Of a stretch of 64,000 bases of DNA, positions 31,011 to 39,460 are shown one piece after another. The notes beneath the pieces were generated by a model, which saw nothing but the letters and a program-made list of their open reading frames with translations, was not told where the DNA came from and ran no database searches. This stretch comes from Sphingomonas guangdongensis (GTDB taxonomy: Bacteria; Pseudomonadota; Alphaproteobacteria; Sphingomonadales; Sphingomonadaceae), in the NCBI RefSeq assembly GCF_900199185.1, contig NZ_OBMI01000003.1:888041-952040 (forward strand), given 5' to 3'. Every line of letters starts with the position of its first letter. The first letter of the stretch is position 1. The translations under genes were made by a program, and so were the position numbers.

Positions 31011-32185
31011 GCCGGTTTGACGAAGCTGATCGGCGTTGACAGGGCCCCGATCTCGGGGAAGCGGGTCGGCTGCGGCTCGCCTGCGAGTTTGAAGCCGGGG
31101 GCAGCGGCGAGCAGCTCCTCCAGCGCGACGATCAGCTCCAGCCGGGCGAGCGCAGCCCCCACGCACTGGTGCGGCCCGCGGCCGAACGCGACCGAGTCCT
31201 TCATGTTGGCGCGGTCGAGCCGGAACTCGTCGGCGCCCTCGAACACCTGCTCGTCGCGGTTGGCGCTGGCGTAGACCAGCGCGATCGGCTCGCCCGCGGG
31301 GATGGTCCGGCCGCGGATCGTCACGTCGGTGAGCGCCGTGCGCGCGAAACCGCGGTAGGGCGTGTAGAGGCGCAGGAACTCGTCGATTGCCGCAGGCACC
31401 AGCGCCGGATCGGAGCGCAGCCGGGCCTGGAGCGCCTGGTCACGGCCGAGATGCGCGGCGATCGAGCCGATCATGACGCTCGGCGCGATGATGCCGACCA
31501 CCAGCACCTGGCGGATCGTGCCGACGATCATCTCGTCCGGCAGTGGCTCTCCATCGACTCGCGCGGCGAGCAGCGCGCTGGTCGCATCCTCGTTCTCCGG
31601 CAGCGGATTGGCGCGCCGGTCAGCGACGATCGCGCGCGCCATGTCGTAGAGCCACAGGCTCGATTCCTTGGTCGCGTCGACGTCATTCGACTGTACGGCG
31701 ATGTTGTAGCGTTTGCCCACCTCCGTCAGCTCGCGCACCGCCTGCGGGTCCAGGTTCATCCAGTGCGCGAAGGTCGCGATCGGCATGTGGGCGGAGAAGT
31801 CCGCGACCACGTCGCCGCCGCCTGCGCTCACCATCCGGCCGAGCAGCTCCCGGCAGATGCCGCGGATCACGGGACGAAGCCGCTCCACGCGCCGTTCGGT
31901 CAACAGCGGAGCGAGCGCACGGCGATAGGGGGTGTGTTCGGGTGGATCGAGGTGGAGCGGCGGCCGACGCCCGGTGAAGGCGACTTTGGGCACGACATTC
32001 TGCTTGGAGGTGACGAAGCTGCGCCAGTCGGCCGCAGCCTCCGCGACGTCGGCGTGCTTCATCAGGGCCCAGAACCCGCCCCAGGTATCGCTGTGCGCGA
32101 CCGGGCAACCCTGACGCAGCCGCGCGTATTCGACATGCGGGCTGTCGAAGGTCTCGAGCTGAAGCGGATCGAAGTCATGGCTCAT
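31007..32185 (-). CDS. Cytochrome P450 with atypical I-helix (copy 1)
   Basis: A 392-residue soluble class I type P450. The haem-thiolate motif FGRGPHQCVG (Cys about 341) and K-helix DEFLR are intact, and HLDPPEHTPYRR marks the C-helix. The I-helix reads VVGIIAPSVMIG (about 229-240), without the usual acid-Thr pair. Its paralogue at 55162 shares this. No ferredoxin or reductase gene is nearby. First gene of the leftward operon P450-CapA-EamA, whose promoter region has a perfect LacI-type operator. An aromatic O-demethylase role is possible from the lignin context. Confidence 0.9.
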   Translation of the reverse strand: MSHDFDPLQLETFDSPHVEYARLRQGCPVAHSDTWGGFWALMKHADVAEAAADWRSFVTSKQNVVPKVAFTGRRPPLHLDPPEHTPYRRALAPLLTERRVERLRPVIRGICRELLGRMVSAGGGDVVADFSAHMPIATFAHWMNLDPQAVRELTEVGKRYNIAVQSNDVDATKESSLWLYDMARAIVADRRANPLPENEDATSALLAARVDGEPLPDEMIVGTIRQVLVVGIIAPSVMIGSIAAHLGRDQALQARLRSDPALVPAAIDEFLRLYTPYRGFARTALTDVTIRGRTIPAGEPIALVYASANRDEQVFEGADEFRLDRANMKDSVAFGRGPHQCVGAALARLELIVALEELLAAAPGFKLAGEPQPTRFPEIGALSTPISFVKPA

Positions 32186-32206
32186 AGCGATCAGCGTACG
32201 GTGATG

Positions 32207-32220
32207 TGCAAGCGCTTGCA
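32207..32220. promoter_or_regulatory. Perfect LacI-type operator between P450 and lacI-family gene
   Basis: TGCAAGCGCTTGCA is a perfect 14-bp palindrome with the central CG typical of LacI/GalR operators. It lies in the 80-base divergent region, 22 bases from the P450 start and 46 from the regulator start, so it can control both genes. Confidence 0.75.
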
Positions 32221-32265
32221 AGATTGTTCTTTGCGGCAACCTTCGTCTTGTGAGTAGGGTAAAGC

Positions 32266-33261
32266 ATGACCATCGCCCGCACGCCGCGCCTGGACGACGT
32301 TGCCGCCCGCGCGGGCGTGTCGGCCGCGACCGTCTCGCGCTTCCTGAACACCCCCGATGTGGTGAAGGACGCGACCGCCGAGCGCATCCGCGAGGCGATC
32401 GCCGCGACCGGCTATGTGCCAAACATGACCGCCGGGGCGCTCGCCACCAACCGCTCGCGCCTGATCGCGGCGCTGGTGCCCGACATCGCGCAGTCGATCT
32501 TCAACGACACGGTCGAGGCGATGATCGACGAGCTCGCCGCCGACGGGAACAGCGTGGTGCTGGCGCTGACCGGCGCCGACAATCGCCGGCTCGATCGGGA
32601 GATCAGCGTCGCACTCGGCCGCAGGGTCGACGCGATCATCCTGACCGGGATCGTCAGCGATCCGGATGCCCGCGCCCGGCTGCGCTCGCAAGGCACCACG
32701 GTCATCGAGACCTGGGGACTGCCCGATGATCCGATCGACGTGTCGATCGGCTTCTCGCACCGGCAGGCGGGTGAGGAGATGGCGCGGTTCCTGCGCGGGC
32801 GCGGCTATCGCCGGCCGCACCTGGTGGTGCCGCGCTCCACCCGGTCGGAACGGCGCGCGTCCGGCTTCACCGAGCGTTGGGTGCGCGACGGCGGCGAGGC
32901 GCCGACGCGGCTCGACGTCAACGTACCCAGCCACTTCGGCCAGGGCCGCTTCAGCTTCCGCGCGCTCGCCGACCTGCCCGAGCGGCCGGACGTGGTCGTG
33001 TGCGGGTCCGACTGGATCGCGCAGGGGCTGATCGTGGAAGCGCAGGCGGCGGGCATCCGCGTGCCGGATCAGGTCGCCGTGACGGGGTTCGGCAACCTGC
33101 GGCTCGCGGGCGACATGCGCCCGACGATCACCACCGTCGACGTCGATGGCGGCCGGATCGCGCGCGAGGTGATCCGGGTGCTCCGCGCCCGGGCCGCGGG
33201 CGAACGGGTGGAGACCCGGATCGACGTCGGCTTCCGGATCATCGCGCGCGAGAGTGCGTGA
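32266..33261 (+). CDS. LacI-family transcriptional regulator
   Basis: A 331-residue repressor. The HTH (about 8-30) reads LDDVAARAGVSAATVSRFLN, followed by the hinge region GYVPNMTAGALATNRS and a periplasmic-binding-protein-like sensor domain with DIAQSIFNDTVEAM and VTGFGNLRLAGDMRPTITTVD. LacI proteins usually sense sugars, but sphingomonad members near aromatic genes are of the GntR-like (GntI) sublineage and may sense other ligands. Three operator-like sequences around it suggest a local regulon. Its stop codon overlaps the second site. Confidence 0.92.
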   Translation: MTIARTPRLDDVAARAGVSAATVSRFLNTPDVVKDATAERIREAIAATGYVPNMTAGALATNRSRLIAALVPDIAQSIFNDTVEAMIDELAADGNSVVLALTGADNRRLDREISVALGRRVDAIILTGIVSDPDARARLRSQGTTVIETWGLPDDPIDVSIGFSHRQAGEEMARFLRGRGYRRPHLVVPRSTRSERRASGFTERWVRDGGEAPTRLDVNVPSHFGQGRFSFRALADLPERPDVVVCGSDWIAQGLIVEAQAAGIRVPDQVAVTGFGNLRLAGDMRPTITTVDVDGGRIAREVIRVLRARAAGERVETRIDVGFRIIARESA

Positions 33262-33272
33262 AAGGGCTTGCA
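33259..33272. promoter_or_regulatory. Second LacI-type operator-like site
   Basis: TGAAAGGGCTTGCA matches 12 of 14 positions of the perfect operator at 32207. It covers the regulator's stop codon and lies about 50 bases before the hydrolase gene at 33324, a suitable place for control of that gene. Confidence 0.5.
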
Positions 33273-33323
33273 CCCGGCAGCGATCCGGCTAGCTTTGCGC
33301 CATAACAAAGCTGGAGAGAGCCG

Positions 33324-34286
33324 ATGCGCCGTTCGCTGACCTTCACCCTGCTGACCGGCATCGCCACGCTGGCGAGCGCGCAGCAGCAGCCGCCGCGCGG
33401 CCCCGCTCCCGTCGATCCCGCGCTCGCCGCGCGCGAGGCGGCGCAGCGCGCGGCGGCGGACAAGCTCCCCGACGCGGCCGGCTCCGGCCCCTTCAAAGCG
33501 ATCAAGGAAGTCGATCCGACGCTTGCGAACCACGTCGTCTATCGGCCCGCCACCATCCCAGCCAGCCGCAAGCTGGGCATGATCGTCTGGGGTAACGGCG
33601 GCTGCCGTGAGGACGGGGCGAGCGCGCGCCAGCACCTAGGCGAGCTCGCCAGTCACGGTTATGTCGTGATTGCGCCGGGCACGATCCTGAGCGGCCCGGG
33701 CGCGCCGCCGCCCCAGCCCGAGAAGCAGGGGCTATTCGTGCAGACCACCACCGCCGACGTGCTGGCCGGGCTCGACTGGGCGCTGGCCGAGAACAAGCGG
33801 CGGGGTAGCCGCTACTTCGGACGGATCGATCCGGCGCTGGTCGGGGTCGCCGGGCACAGCTGCGGCGGATTGCAAGCGATCCAGGCAGCGGCTGACCCGC
33901 GGATCCGCGCCGTGATTGTTCACAACAGCGGCGTCTTCGCCGACGGCAGCAACCCCATTCGCGGCATGACGATCGACAAGTCCGCCTTGACGAAGTTCCA
34001 CACGCCGGTGCTCTACGTGCTCGGCGGATCAAGCGACGTCGCCTACCCGAACGGGACCGACGACTTCCGCAAGATCGCGCACGTGCCGGCCATGCTCCTC
34101 AACCTCAACGTCGGGCACGGCGGCACCTTCCGCGAGCCCGGCGGCGGTGCCGTGGCGCAGGTCTCCGCCAAGTGGTTCGAATGGCAGCTGCGCGGCGACA
34201 AGGCAGCGGCGCGGACCTTCACCGGGCCGAACTGCGGTGTCTGCACCGATCCCAAATGGACGGTGGAACGCAAGGGAATCAGCTGA
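33324..34286 (+). CDS. Secreted alpha/beta hydrolase, dienelactone-hydrolase-like
   Basis: A 320-residue protein with a signal peptide (cleavage near ASAQQ). Nucleophile elbow GVAGHSCGGLQA and the late SDVAYPNGTDDF and NVGHGGTF segments supply Ser, Asp and His of the triad; the oxyanion segment is WGNGGCREDG. The ending has a Cys pair (NCGVC). Likely periplasmic esterase or lactonase acting on the compound sensed by the LacI regulator. Preceded by GGAGAG and an operator-like site. Confidence 0.83.
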   Translation: MRRSLTFTLLTGIATLASAQQQPPRGPAPVDPALAAREAAQRAAADKLPDAAGSGPFKAIKEVDPTLANHVVYRPATIPASRKLGMIVWGNGGCREDGASARQHLGELASHGYVVIAPGTILSGPGAPPPQPEKQGLFVQTTTADVLAGLDWALAENKRRGSRYFGRIDPALVGVAGHSCGGLQAIQAAADPRIRAVIVHNSGVFADGSNPIRGMTIDKSALTKFHTPVLYVLGGSSDVAYPNGTDDFRKIAHVPAMLLNLNVGHGGTFREPGGGAVAQVSAKWFEWQLRGDKAAARTFTGPNCGVCTDPKWTVERKGIS

Positions 34287-34292
34287 GCCGAC

Positions 34293-35552
34293 CTACTTGC
34301 ACCGCACCCCGCGTACGCAGGGCCGCAGCATGGGGGACGGCGTGTGCGCGACGAAGCCGGCCGGGCGCCCCGGCCAGCGCCCGCTGTCGAGCCGCGCCTC
34401 CAGGTAGCGGATGCTGGCGAGCACCGTATCGGGCGTGAAGGTGCAGTGCCCGGCCTGGCGCACCCAGAGGCTCTGCACCCGCGCGCCCGCCGCCTCGGCA
34501 TAGCCGCGCTGGAGGGCGGGTGCGGTCAGGCCGTCGCCGATCGCCTGCACGGCGATCAGCGGCACGGCGGCCCGCGCGTTGGGCGTATAATGCTGCATCA
34601 TGTAGCGGACCGCTGCCGGCTTGGCGGCGATGGGCGGCGCGGCCTGCAGGCGCTTGAGGTCCGCGTCCAGATCGAGCCCGGCCGCCCGGTAGAGCGCCGC
34701 AACCATCGCCCGCCGGCCGGACTGGTCGAGCTGGCGGCGGTAGTCGACACCTGTCGTCCAGGAGAAGACGCCCCCGGCCCGCCGCTCCTGGTCCAGGCGC
34801 GGCAGGAAAACGCCGCGCGAGAAGCTGCGGGCGATCTCGTCGGCCTGCGCGGCATAGTCGGTCGGTGCCGGCTCCGCGCGGTCGCGACTGGTCCACCCGG
34901 GAATCCCCGCCAGCACACCGGCGAGCGCGATGCGGGCGCGACCGGCCGGTGTCGCGGCAGCGTCGGCGACGGCAGCCTCCACCTTCTTGCCGTTCGCCAT
35001 GTCGTCGTCGATGTCGACGACGCGGATGCCGGCGTCGGGCGCGACCAGCGTGCGGAAGGCGGTGGCCCCGTCAAGCGCCATGTTCATCATCCCGACCGCG
35101 CCGCCGATCGAGGCGCAGAGCGCCACCGCGCCGTCGATCGCCGCCGGGCGCTGCTCGGCGAGTGCGGTGGTCACCAGTCCGCCCATCGAATAGCCCCAGG
35201 CGATCACCCGCTTCGGTTTGCCGTGGCGCGCGGCGAAGGCGGCAATGGTCGCGCGCTGGGCGGGAACGGCCTCCTCCAGCGCCCAGCCACCACTGCCGTA
35301 ATCGGACCCTGCGATCGCATACCCGCGGGCGAGCAGCGCCTCCCGTAGCGCCGCTGGTGCCGTCTCCGGCTTGCCAACGGTCGGCGAGTAGCCGCGGCTC
35401 CACAGCAGCAAGGTGCCGTTCCAGTTCGCCGGACGCTCGCTCGCCCAACGCGCACCGCCCGGCAGCAACTGCGCGGGATCGGCAGGGGACTGGGCGGCGG
35501 TCGGGGATACCAACACGGCCATGCTGACGACGGGCACCAACCACCGCTTCAT
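34293..35552 (-). CDS. Secreted alpha/beta hydrolase, paralogue of the one at 60147
   Basis: A 419-residue protein with a signal peptide (to about TAAQS). The nucleophile elbow is WGYSMGGLV (Ser about 122) and a late His lies in RQAGHCTF. Segments such as PAGRARIALAG and MVAALYRAAGLDLDADLKRL reappear almost unchanged in the hydrolase at 60147-61559, so the two are paralogues. Ester or amide substrates are probable. It faces the upstream hydrolase and is divergent from the MmgE/PrpD gene, sharing an operator-like site. Upstream in-frame sequence is shadow of the PrpD gene. Confidence 0.85.
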   Translation of the reverse strand: MKRWLVPVVSMAVLVSPTAAQSPADPAQLLPGGARWASERPANWNGTLLLWSRGYSPTVGKPETAPAALREALLARGYAIAGSDYGSGGWALEEAVPAQRATIAAFAARHGKPKRVIAWGYSMGGLVTTALAEQRPAAIDGAVALCASIGGAVGMMNMALDGATAFRTLVAPDAGIRVVDIDDDMANGKKVEAAVADAAATPAGRARIALAGVLAGIPGWTSRDRAEPAPTDYAAQADEIARSFSRGVFLPRLDQERRAGGVFSWTTGVDYRRQLDQSGRRAMVAALYRAAGLDLDADLKRLQAAPPIAAKPAAVRYMMQHYTPNARAAVPLIAVQAIGDGLTAPALQRGYAEAAGARVQSLWVRQAGHCTFTPDTVLASIRYLEARLDSGRWPGRPAGFVAHTPSPMLRPCVRGVRCK

Positions 35553-35594
35553 CGCGCTCTCCTCCGCTTTTCGCTTGCCTTCGCTTCCTCCGAA

Positions 35595-35608
35595 TGAAAG
35601 CGTTTGCA
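35595..35608. promoter_or_regulatory. Third LacI-type operator-like site
   Basis: TGAAAGCGTTTGCA retains the central CG and matches 12 of 14 positions of the perfect operator at 32207. It lies in the 60-base divergent gap between the hydrolase (start 35552) and the MmgE/PrpD gene (start about 35613), so one repressor could close both. Confidence 0.6.
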
Positions 35609-35612
35609 GATT

Positions 35613-36989
35613 ATGTTGGTAGATACAACAGCAGTGCCGCTGAGCCGCCACCTTGCCGATCATGTCGCGGCGATCGGCTTCGATGATCTGAACGACCACA
35701 CCATCGATGCCACGCGCCGGGCACTCCTCGACGCCACGGGAGTGATGCTCGCGGCGAGCGGGCTTGCACCGGATGCGGCGCCATTCCGGGCGCAGGTGAT
35801 CGCGGAGGGCGGCACCGCGGAGGCCCGGGTGCTCGCTACCCCAATGCGGGTACCGATGGCGGCGGCGGCCTTCGCGAACGGCGCGCTCGGCCACGCGCTC
35901 GACTTCGGCGACACCTTCGATGTCGGACCCGCGCATCCAAATGCCGCGCTGGTCCCTGCCCTGCTGGCGATCGCCGATGCCGACCCGACGATCGACGGCG
36001 CTCGGTTCCTCGCCGCCATGGCGCTCGGCAGCGATCTCGCCTGCCGCATATCGCTCGCCCCCGCGCGACCGTTCGAGGAAGGCGGCTGGTACCCGCCGCC
36101 CTTCGCCGGGCTGATCGGGGCAGCGGCGGCCTCGGCCAAGCTGCTCGGACTGGATGCCGGCGGGATCGTCCAGGCGATCGGCCTCGCGCTCTGCCAGGCG
36201 AGCTTCCCCGCCGAGATAAAGCACGACGCCGCCACCCGCCTGCGCGGGGTGCGGGAGGCGTTCGCCGCACGGGCGGCGGTCAGCGGGGCGCTGCTGGCGG
36301 GACGGGGCGTCCGCGCCTTTGCCGCGCCGCTCGAAGGGCGCGGCGGCTTCTTCGCGCTTCATGGCGGCGGCGTGCGCGCGGAGGTTCTGCTCGACCGGCT
36401 AGGGACCCGCTTCCTCGGAGACGAGGTGAGCTTCAAGCCCTGGCCGGCGTGTCGCGGCACCCACGCCTATATTGAGGCCGCGCTCGCGCTCCGCTCGCAG
36501 ACGGCAGCCGACCGGATCGTCGGGATCGAGGCGGAGATCGGGCCCGTGCAGGAGATGCTGGTCAACCCGCCCGCGGCAAAGGCGGCGCCGGCGAGCGCAA
36601 TCGAGGCCAAGTTCTCGATCCCGTTCACGATCGCCGCGGCGCTGGTTTATGGCTCGGTGACACTCGACAGCTTCGACGCGGCGGCGCTTACCGACTCCGC
36701 CGTCCTCGCCATCGCCGCCAAGGTGCAGCCGGTGCGCAATCCGACATGGGGCCGCGCGGAAGCGGCGAGCGGCAGCGTGACGATCGTGACGAGTGACGGC
36801 CGCCGCCTTCACCACGCCGTGCCGCAGGCCGCCGGCCATCCCGATCGCCCGATGCCGAACGACAGCCTGGTCGCCAAGTTCGTCGATTGCTGCGGCCGGG
36901 CCGCCGAGCCGATCACGGCCGAGCGCGCGCGTGCCCTCGCCGACCACCTTCTAGCCCTCGGTCCGGGAGCGCCGATCCTGCCGCTCTGA
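35613..36989 (+). CDS. MmgE/PrpD family protein
   Basis: A 458-residue MmgE/PrpD protein, the family of 2-methylcitrate dehydratase and cis-aconitate decarboxylase. Visible marks are the helical domain 1 with GALGHALDFGDTF and domain 2 with FKPWPACRGTHAYIEA. It probably dehydrates or decarboxylates a carboxylic acid; it is not accompanied by prpB/prpC. The ATG at 35613 lies only 4 bases after the operator-like site, so a later start (GTG 35634) is possible. Only the general family call is firm. Confidence 0.87.
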   Translation: MLVDTTAVPLSRHLADHVAAIGFDDLNDHTIDATRRALLDATGVMLAASGLAPDAAPFRAQVIAEGGTAEARVLATPMRVPMAAAAFANGALGHALDFGDTFDVGPAHPNAALVPALLAIADADPTIDGARFLAAMALGSDLACRISLAPARPFEEGGWYPPPFAGLIGAAAASAKLLGLDAGGIVQAIGLALCQASFPAEIKHDAATRLRGVREAFAARAAVSGALLAGRGVRAFAAPLEGRGGFFALHGGGVRAEVLLDRLGTRFLGDEVSFKPWPACRGTHAYIEAALALRSQTAADRIVGIEAEIGPVQEMLVNPPAAKAAPASAIEAKFSIPFTIAAALVYGSVTLDSFDAAALTDSAVLAIAAKVQPVRNPTWGRAEAASGSVTIVTSDGRRLHHAVPQAAGHPDRPMPNDSLVAKFVDCCGRAAEPITAERARALADHLLALGPGAPILPL

Positions 36990-37010
36990 TCGGCACTCCC
37001 GGATCAGCGA

Positions 37011-38408
37011 TCACGCCGCCTTGGTGCGCCACCCGTCGGCATAGGTATCGCGCGCGACCTCTGAATAGGGCACCGGCGCGACGGTCGCCTTGATCTCGGT
37101 CTGGACGTGGCGCTCGACCGTCGGCTTGGCGGTGCCGCCGTTTGGCTCGCCCCACAGCAGCGTGACCTCCGTCCCCGGCTCGGCAAGCGACTCGTCGATC
37201 ATTGCAAGCGCCAGGAAGCGCCCGGCGTTGACGGTGTAGCCGATCCAGGTCGAGATACCGACCGTCCTCCCGTCCTTCAGCACCGCGTCATAGGGGTGCA
37301 TCGCATAGACCGACATCGGAAACTCCAGGAACTTGGCCTTGTCGCCGGTCTGGAGCATCGAGCTGATCACGCGCGCGACATCCTCGTTGTCGAGCGCGAG
37401 CGTCACCTTGCGGCGGTGCGGCTGGTCCTTGATCCGCTCCAGCGCCTCGCGCCCGACGAAATCATGGTCGAACTTGACCATGATGCCGTAGCCGAGATCC
37501 CAGGGCGTCAGGTAGTAATCCTCGATGCTGTCGCCGACGAAGCTGCCGCCGATCGAGCAGGTCCCCTCGTACGACTTGGCCGGCAGCCACTCGCGGAAGG
37601 CGCGGCTCCCCTCCCCCGTGTAGGTCGCGGGCAGCGGCGACGGGATCCAGCCCGATTCAAGCGCATTGGAGCTGTAGGTACGGCCGCCGCAGAGCGTCAG
37701 GCCGAAGTCCCTGCCCGCCTCGATCAGCGCATTGCGGACCGTGTCATAGTCCTTCCACGGCCCGAACAGCTCGTAACCCGGCTGGCCGGACATGCCGTGG
37801 CGCAGTGCCCGCACCTCGACGCCCGCGAAGGTGATCGGCGCCATGTGGAAGAACTTCAGATCCGGCGGCGTCTCACCCATCGCCCGCTCCAGCACCTGCA
37901 TCGCGTTCGGGCCCTGAAGCTGGAAGCGGTAGTTGCGTCGGGTGCCCTGTTGATCGAGCGGGCGCGCGGCGGTGCGCTCGTCACGCTCGACCTTGACGTC
38001 CCACTTGCCGGTCGACGCCCAATACTCGACCCACTCGATCGACGGCGCGCGCCCGACCAGCTCGAACGTCTCCTCGGCCAGGTAGAACAGGATCACGTCG
38101 CCGATGACATAGCCCTCCGGCGTCACCGGCGCGAACTGCTTGGCACGGTTCGGCACGAAGCCCTTGAAGCTGTTCGGCGCGAGATACGACAGCATGTCGA
38201 ACGCGCCCGGCCCGGTGACCAGCAGGTCGACCATGTGGAAGCTCTGATTGAACAGCACCGCGCTTTCCGCCCAGGAGCGCTGCTCATCCCGCCAATTCGA
38301 ATACTCGCCCGGCACGCCCGGGTAGGCGTTGGGGCCGGTCTGCTGGTTGCGCAGGAAGTCGACGATGTCGCCCTTGCTGTCCAGGAGCTGCTGCAGCGTC
38401 TCGGTCAT
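37011..38408 (-). CDS. ligM: THF-dependent vanillate/3-O-methylgallate O-demethylase LigM
   Basis: A 465-residue GcvT-fold aminomethyltransferase-like enzyme. It moves the O-methyl group of vanillate to tetrahydrofolate, giving protocatechuate and 5-methyl-THF. Family stretches: SWAESAVLFNQSFHMVDLLV, YRFQLQGPNAMQVLE, RHGMSGQPGYELFGPW and the C-terminal GISTWIGYTVNAGRFLALAMID. Length matches SYK-6 LigM (about 470); DesA (syringate) is the close alternative. The divergent metF-purU pair handles the methyl group. Start fixed at 38408 by the family N-terminus. Confidence 0.93.
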   Translation of the reverse strand: MTETLQQLLDSKGDIVDFLRNQQTGPNAYPGVPGEYSNWRDEQRSWAESAVLFNQSFHMVDLLVTGPGAFDMLSYLAPNSFKGFVPNRAKQFAPVTPEGYVIGDVILFYLAEETFELVGRAPSIEWVEYWASTGKWDVKVERDERTAARPLDQQGTRRNYRFQLQGPNAMQVLERAMGETPPDLKFFHMAPITFAGVEVRALRHGMSGQPGYELFGPWKDYDTVRNALIEAGRDFGLTLCGGRTYSSNALESGWIPSPLPATYTGEGSRAFREWLPAKSYEGTCSIGGSFVGDSIEDYYLTPWDLGYGIMVKFDHDFVGREALERIKDQPHRRKVTLALDNEDVARVISSMLQTGDKAKFLEFPMSVYAMHPYDAVLKDGRTVGISTWIGYTVNAGRFLALAMIDESLAEPGTEVTLLWGEPNGGTAKPTVERHVQTEIKATVAPVPYSEVARDTYADGWRTKAA

Positions 38409-38494
38409 TGTCTCGATCCTTCTCCGATGAGGGCGACGGGCATCGCGCGAACGCGCAAGCGGCGCCTCTTCTGCTCGCACCCAATCACATGCTT

Positions 38495-38518
38495 GAAGTT
38501 TCGTCTATACGAATCTTC
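38495..38518. promoter_or_regulatory. 24-bp operator-like palindrome between ligM and metF
   Basis: GAAG-T-TTCGT-CTAT-ACGAA-T-CTTC is an inverted repeat with only one mismatched pair outside the 4-base centre. It lies between a possible -35 (TTGAAG, 38493) and -10 (TCTAAT, 38517) for metF, 87 bases from the ligM start. A MarR protein (40324) is the nearest regulator; in SYK-6 the MarR repressor DesR controls ligM and metF. Confidence 0.65.
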
Positions 38519-38563
38519 TAATCAGTCCTAGGCTGCGACAAAATGGGCGAGGAGAGAGGCGCC

Positions 38564-39460
38564 ATGATCCCGATCATTCACCCGAACTGGGCACGCGCCC
38601 CGATCAACATGGTCGACGGCTACTCGCTGGAGATGACCGCCAAGGACATCGACTCGCTGCGCGCCGCCGCCCCGGCGATCGCGCCGGTCACGCCGGTCGC
38701 CGTGACCTTCCTGCCCGGCGAGGATGCGGCGGCGCGGGTCGCCGCAGCACGCACCGTGCGCGCGCTCGGGTTCGAGCCGATGCCGCATTTCTCCGCCCGG
38801 CGGATCCGATCGGAGCGCGAGTTCCGCGACTACCTGGCGGCCGCGGTCGCCGAAGCGGGCGTGCAGCGCTGCTTCGTCATCGCCGGCGACCCGGCCGAGC
38901 CCGAAGGCCCTTACAGCGACAGCTCCGCGCTGATCGAGAGCGGCGCGTTCGAGGCGAACGGGATCACCGCGATCGGCATCGGCGGGCATCCGGAAGGGCA
39001 CCCGAACATGACGCCGGACCAGGGCTGGGCCGTGCTGGAGGGCAAGTGCGCCGCGATCGAGCGCCGCGGCATGGCACCGCTGATCGTCACACAATTTGCC
39101 TTTGACGGTGAGCGCGTGCTGGACTGGGTCGCGGCACTGCGGGCGCGCGGCATCGATGCGCCCGTCCGACTTGGCGTGCCGGGACCGGCCGGGATCAGGA
39201 CGCTGCTGCGTTTCGCCGCACGCTGCGGGGTCGGCGCGTCGGCGGCGGTGCTCTCCAAATACGGCATCTCGCTCGGCGCGCTGCTCGGCTCGGCGGGTCC
39301 CGACCGGCTCGTCGATACGCTCGCGGCCGGGCTACGCGCGGAACATGGCGCCGTCCGGCTGCACTTCTACCCCTTTGGAGGGATCGAGAAGACGGTTGCC
39401 TGGATCAACGACTATGACAATGCGCACGGATCGGTGATGGGGAGGATGACCGGTGAGTGA
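38564..39460 (+). CDS. metF: Methylenetetrahydrofolate reductase MetF, O-demethylation type
   Basis: A 298-residue FAD-dependent reductase of the MetF family; motifs VTFLPGEDAAARVAAARTVRALGFEPMPH and FVIAGDPAEPEGPYSDS belong to the flavin/folate barrel. Next to ligM it should run in the oxidative direction, converting the 5-methyl-THF made by LigM into 5,10-methylene-THF. The ATG at 38564 has GGAGAGAGG 4-5 bases upstream and is preferred to the ATG at 38543. It overlaps purU by 8 bases. Confidence 0.9.
   Translation: MIPIIHPNWARAPINMVDGYSLEMTAKDIDSLRAAAPAIAPVTPVAVTFLPGEDAAARVAAARTVRALGFEPMPHFSARRIRSEREFRDYLAAAVAEAGVQRCFVIAGDPAEPEGPYSDSSALIESGAFEANGITAIGIGGHPEGHPNMTPDQGWAVLEGKCAAIERRGMAPLIVTQFAFDGERVLDWVAALRARGIDAPVRLGVPGPAGIRTLLRFAARCGVGASAAVLSKYGISLGALLGSAGPDRLVDTLAAGLRAEHGAVRLHFYPFGGIEKTVAWINDYDNAHGSVMGRMTGE

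Noticed and set aside
35613..36989. 2-methylcitrate dehydratase (prpD) proper
   Set aside because: No prpB, prpC or acnD nearby; the family includes many other functions, so only the family name is given.
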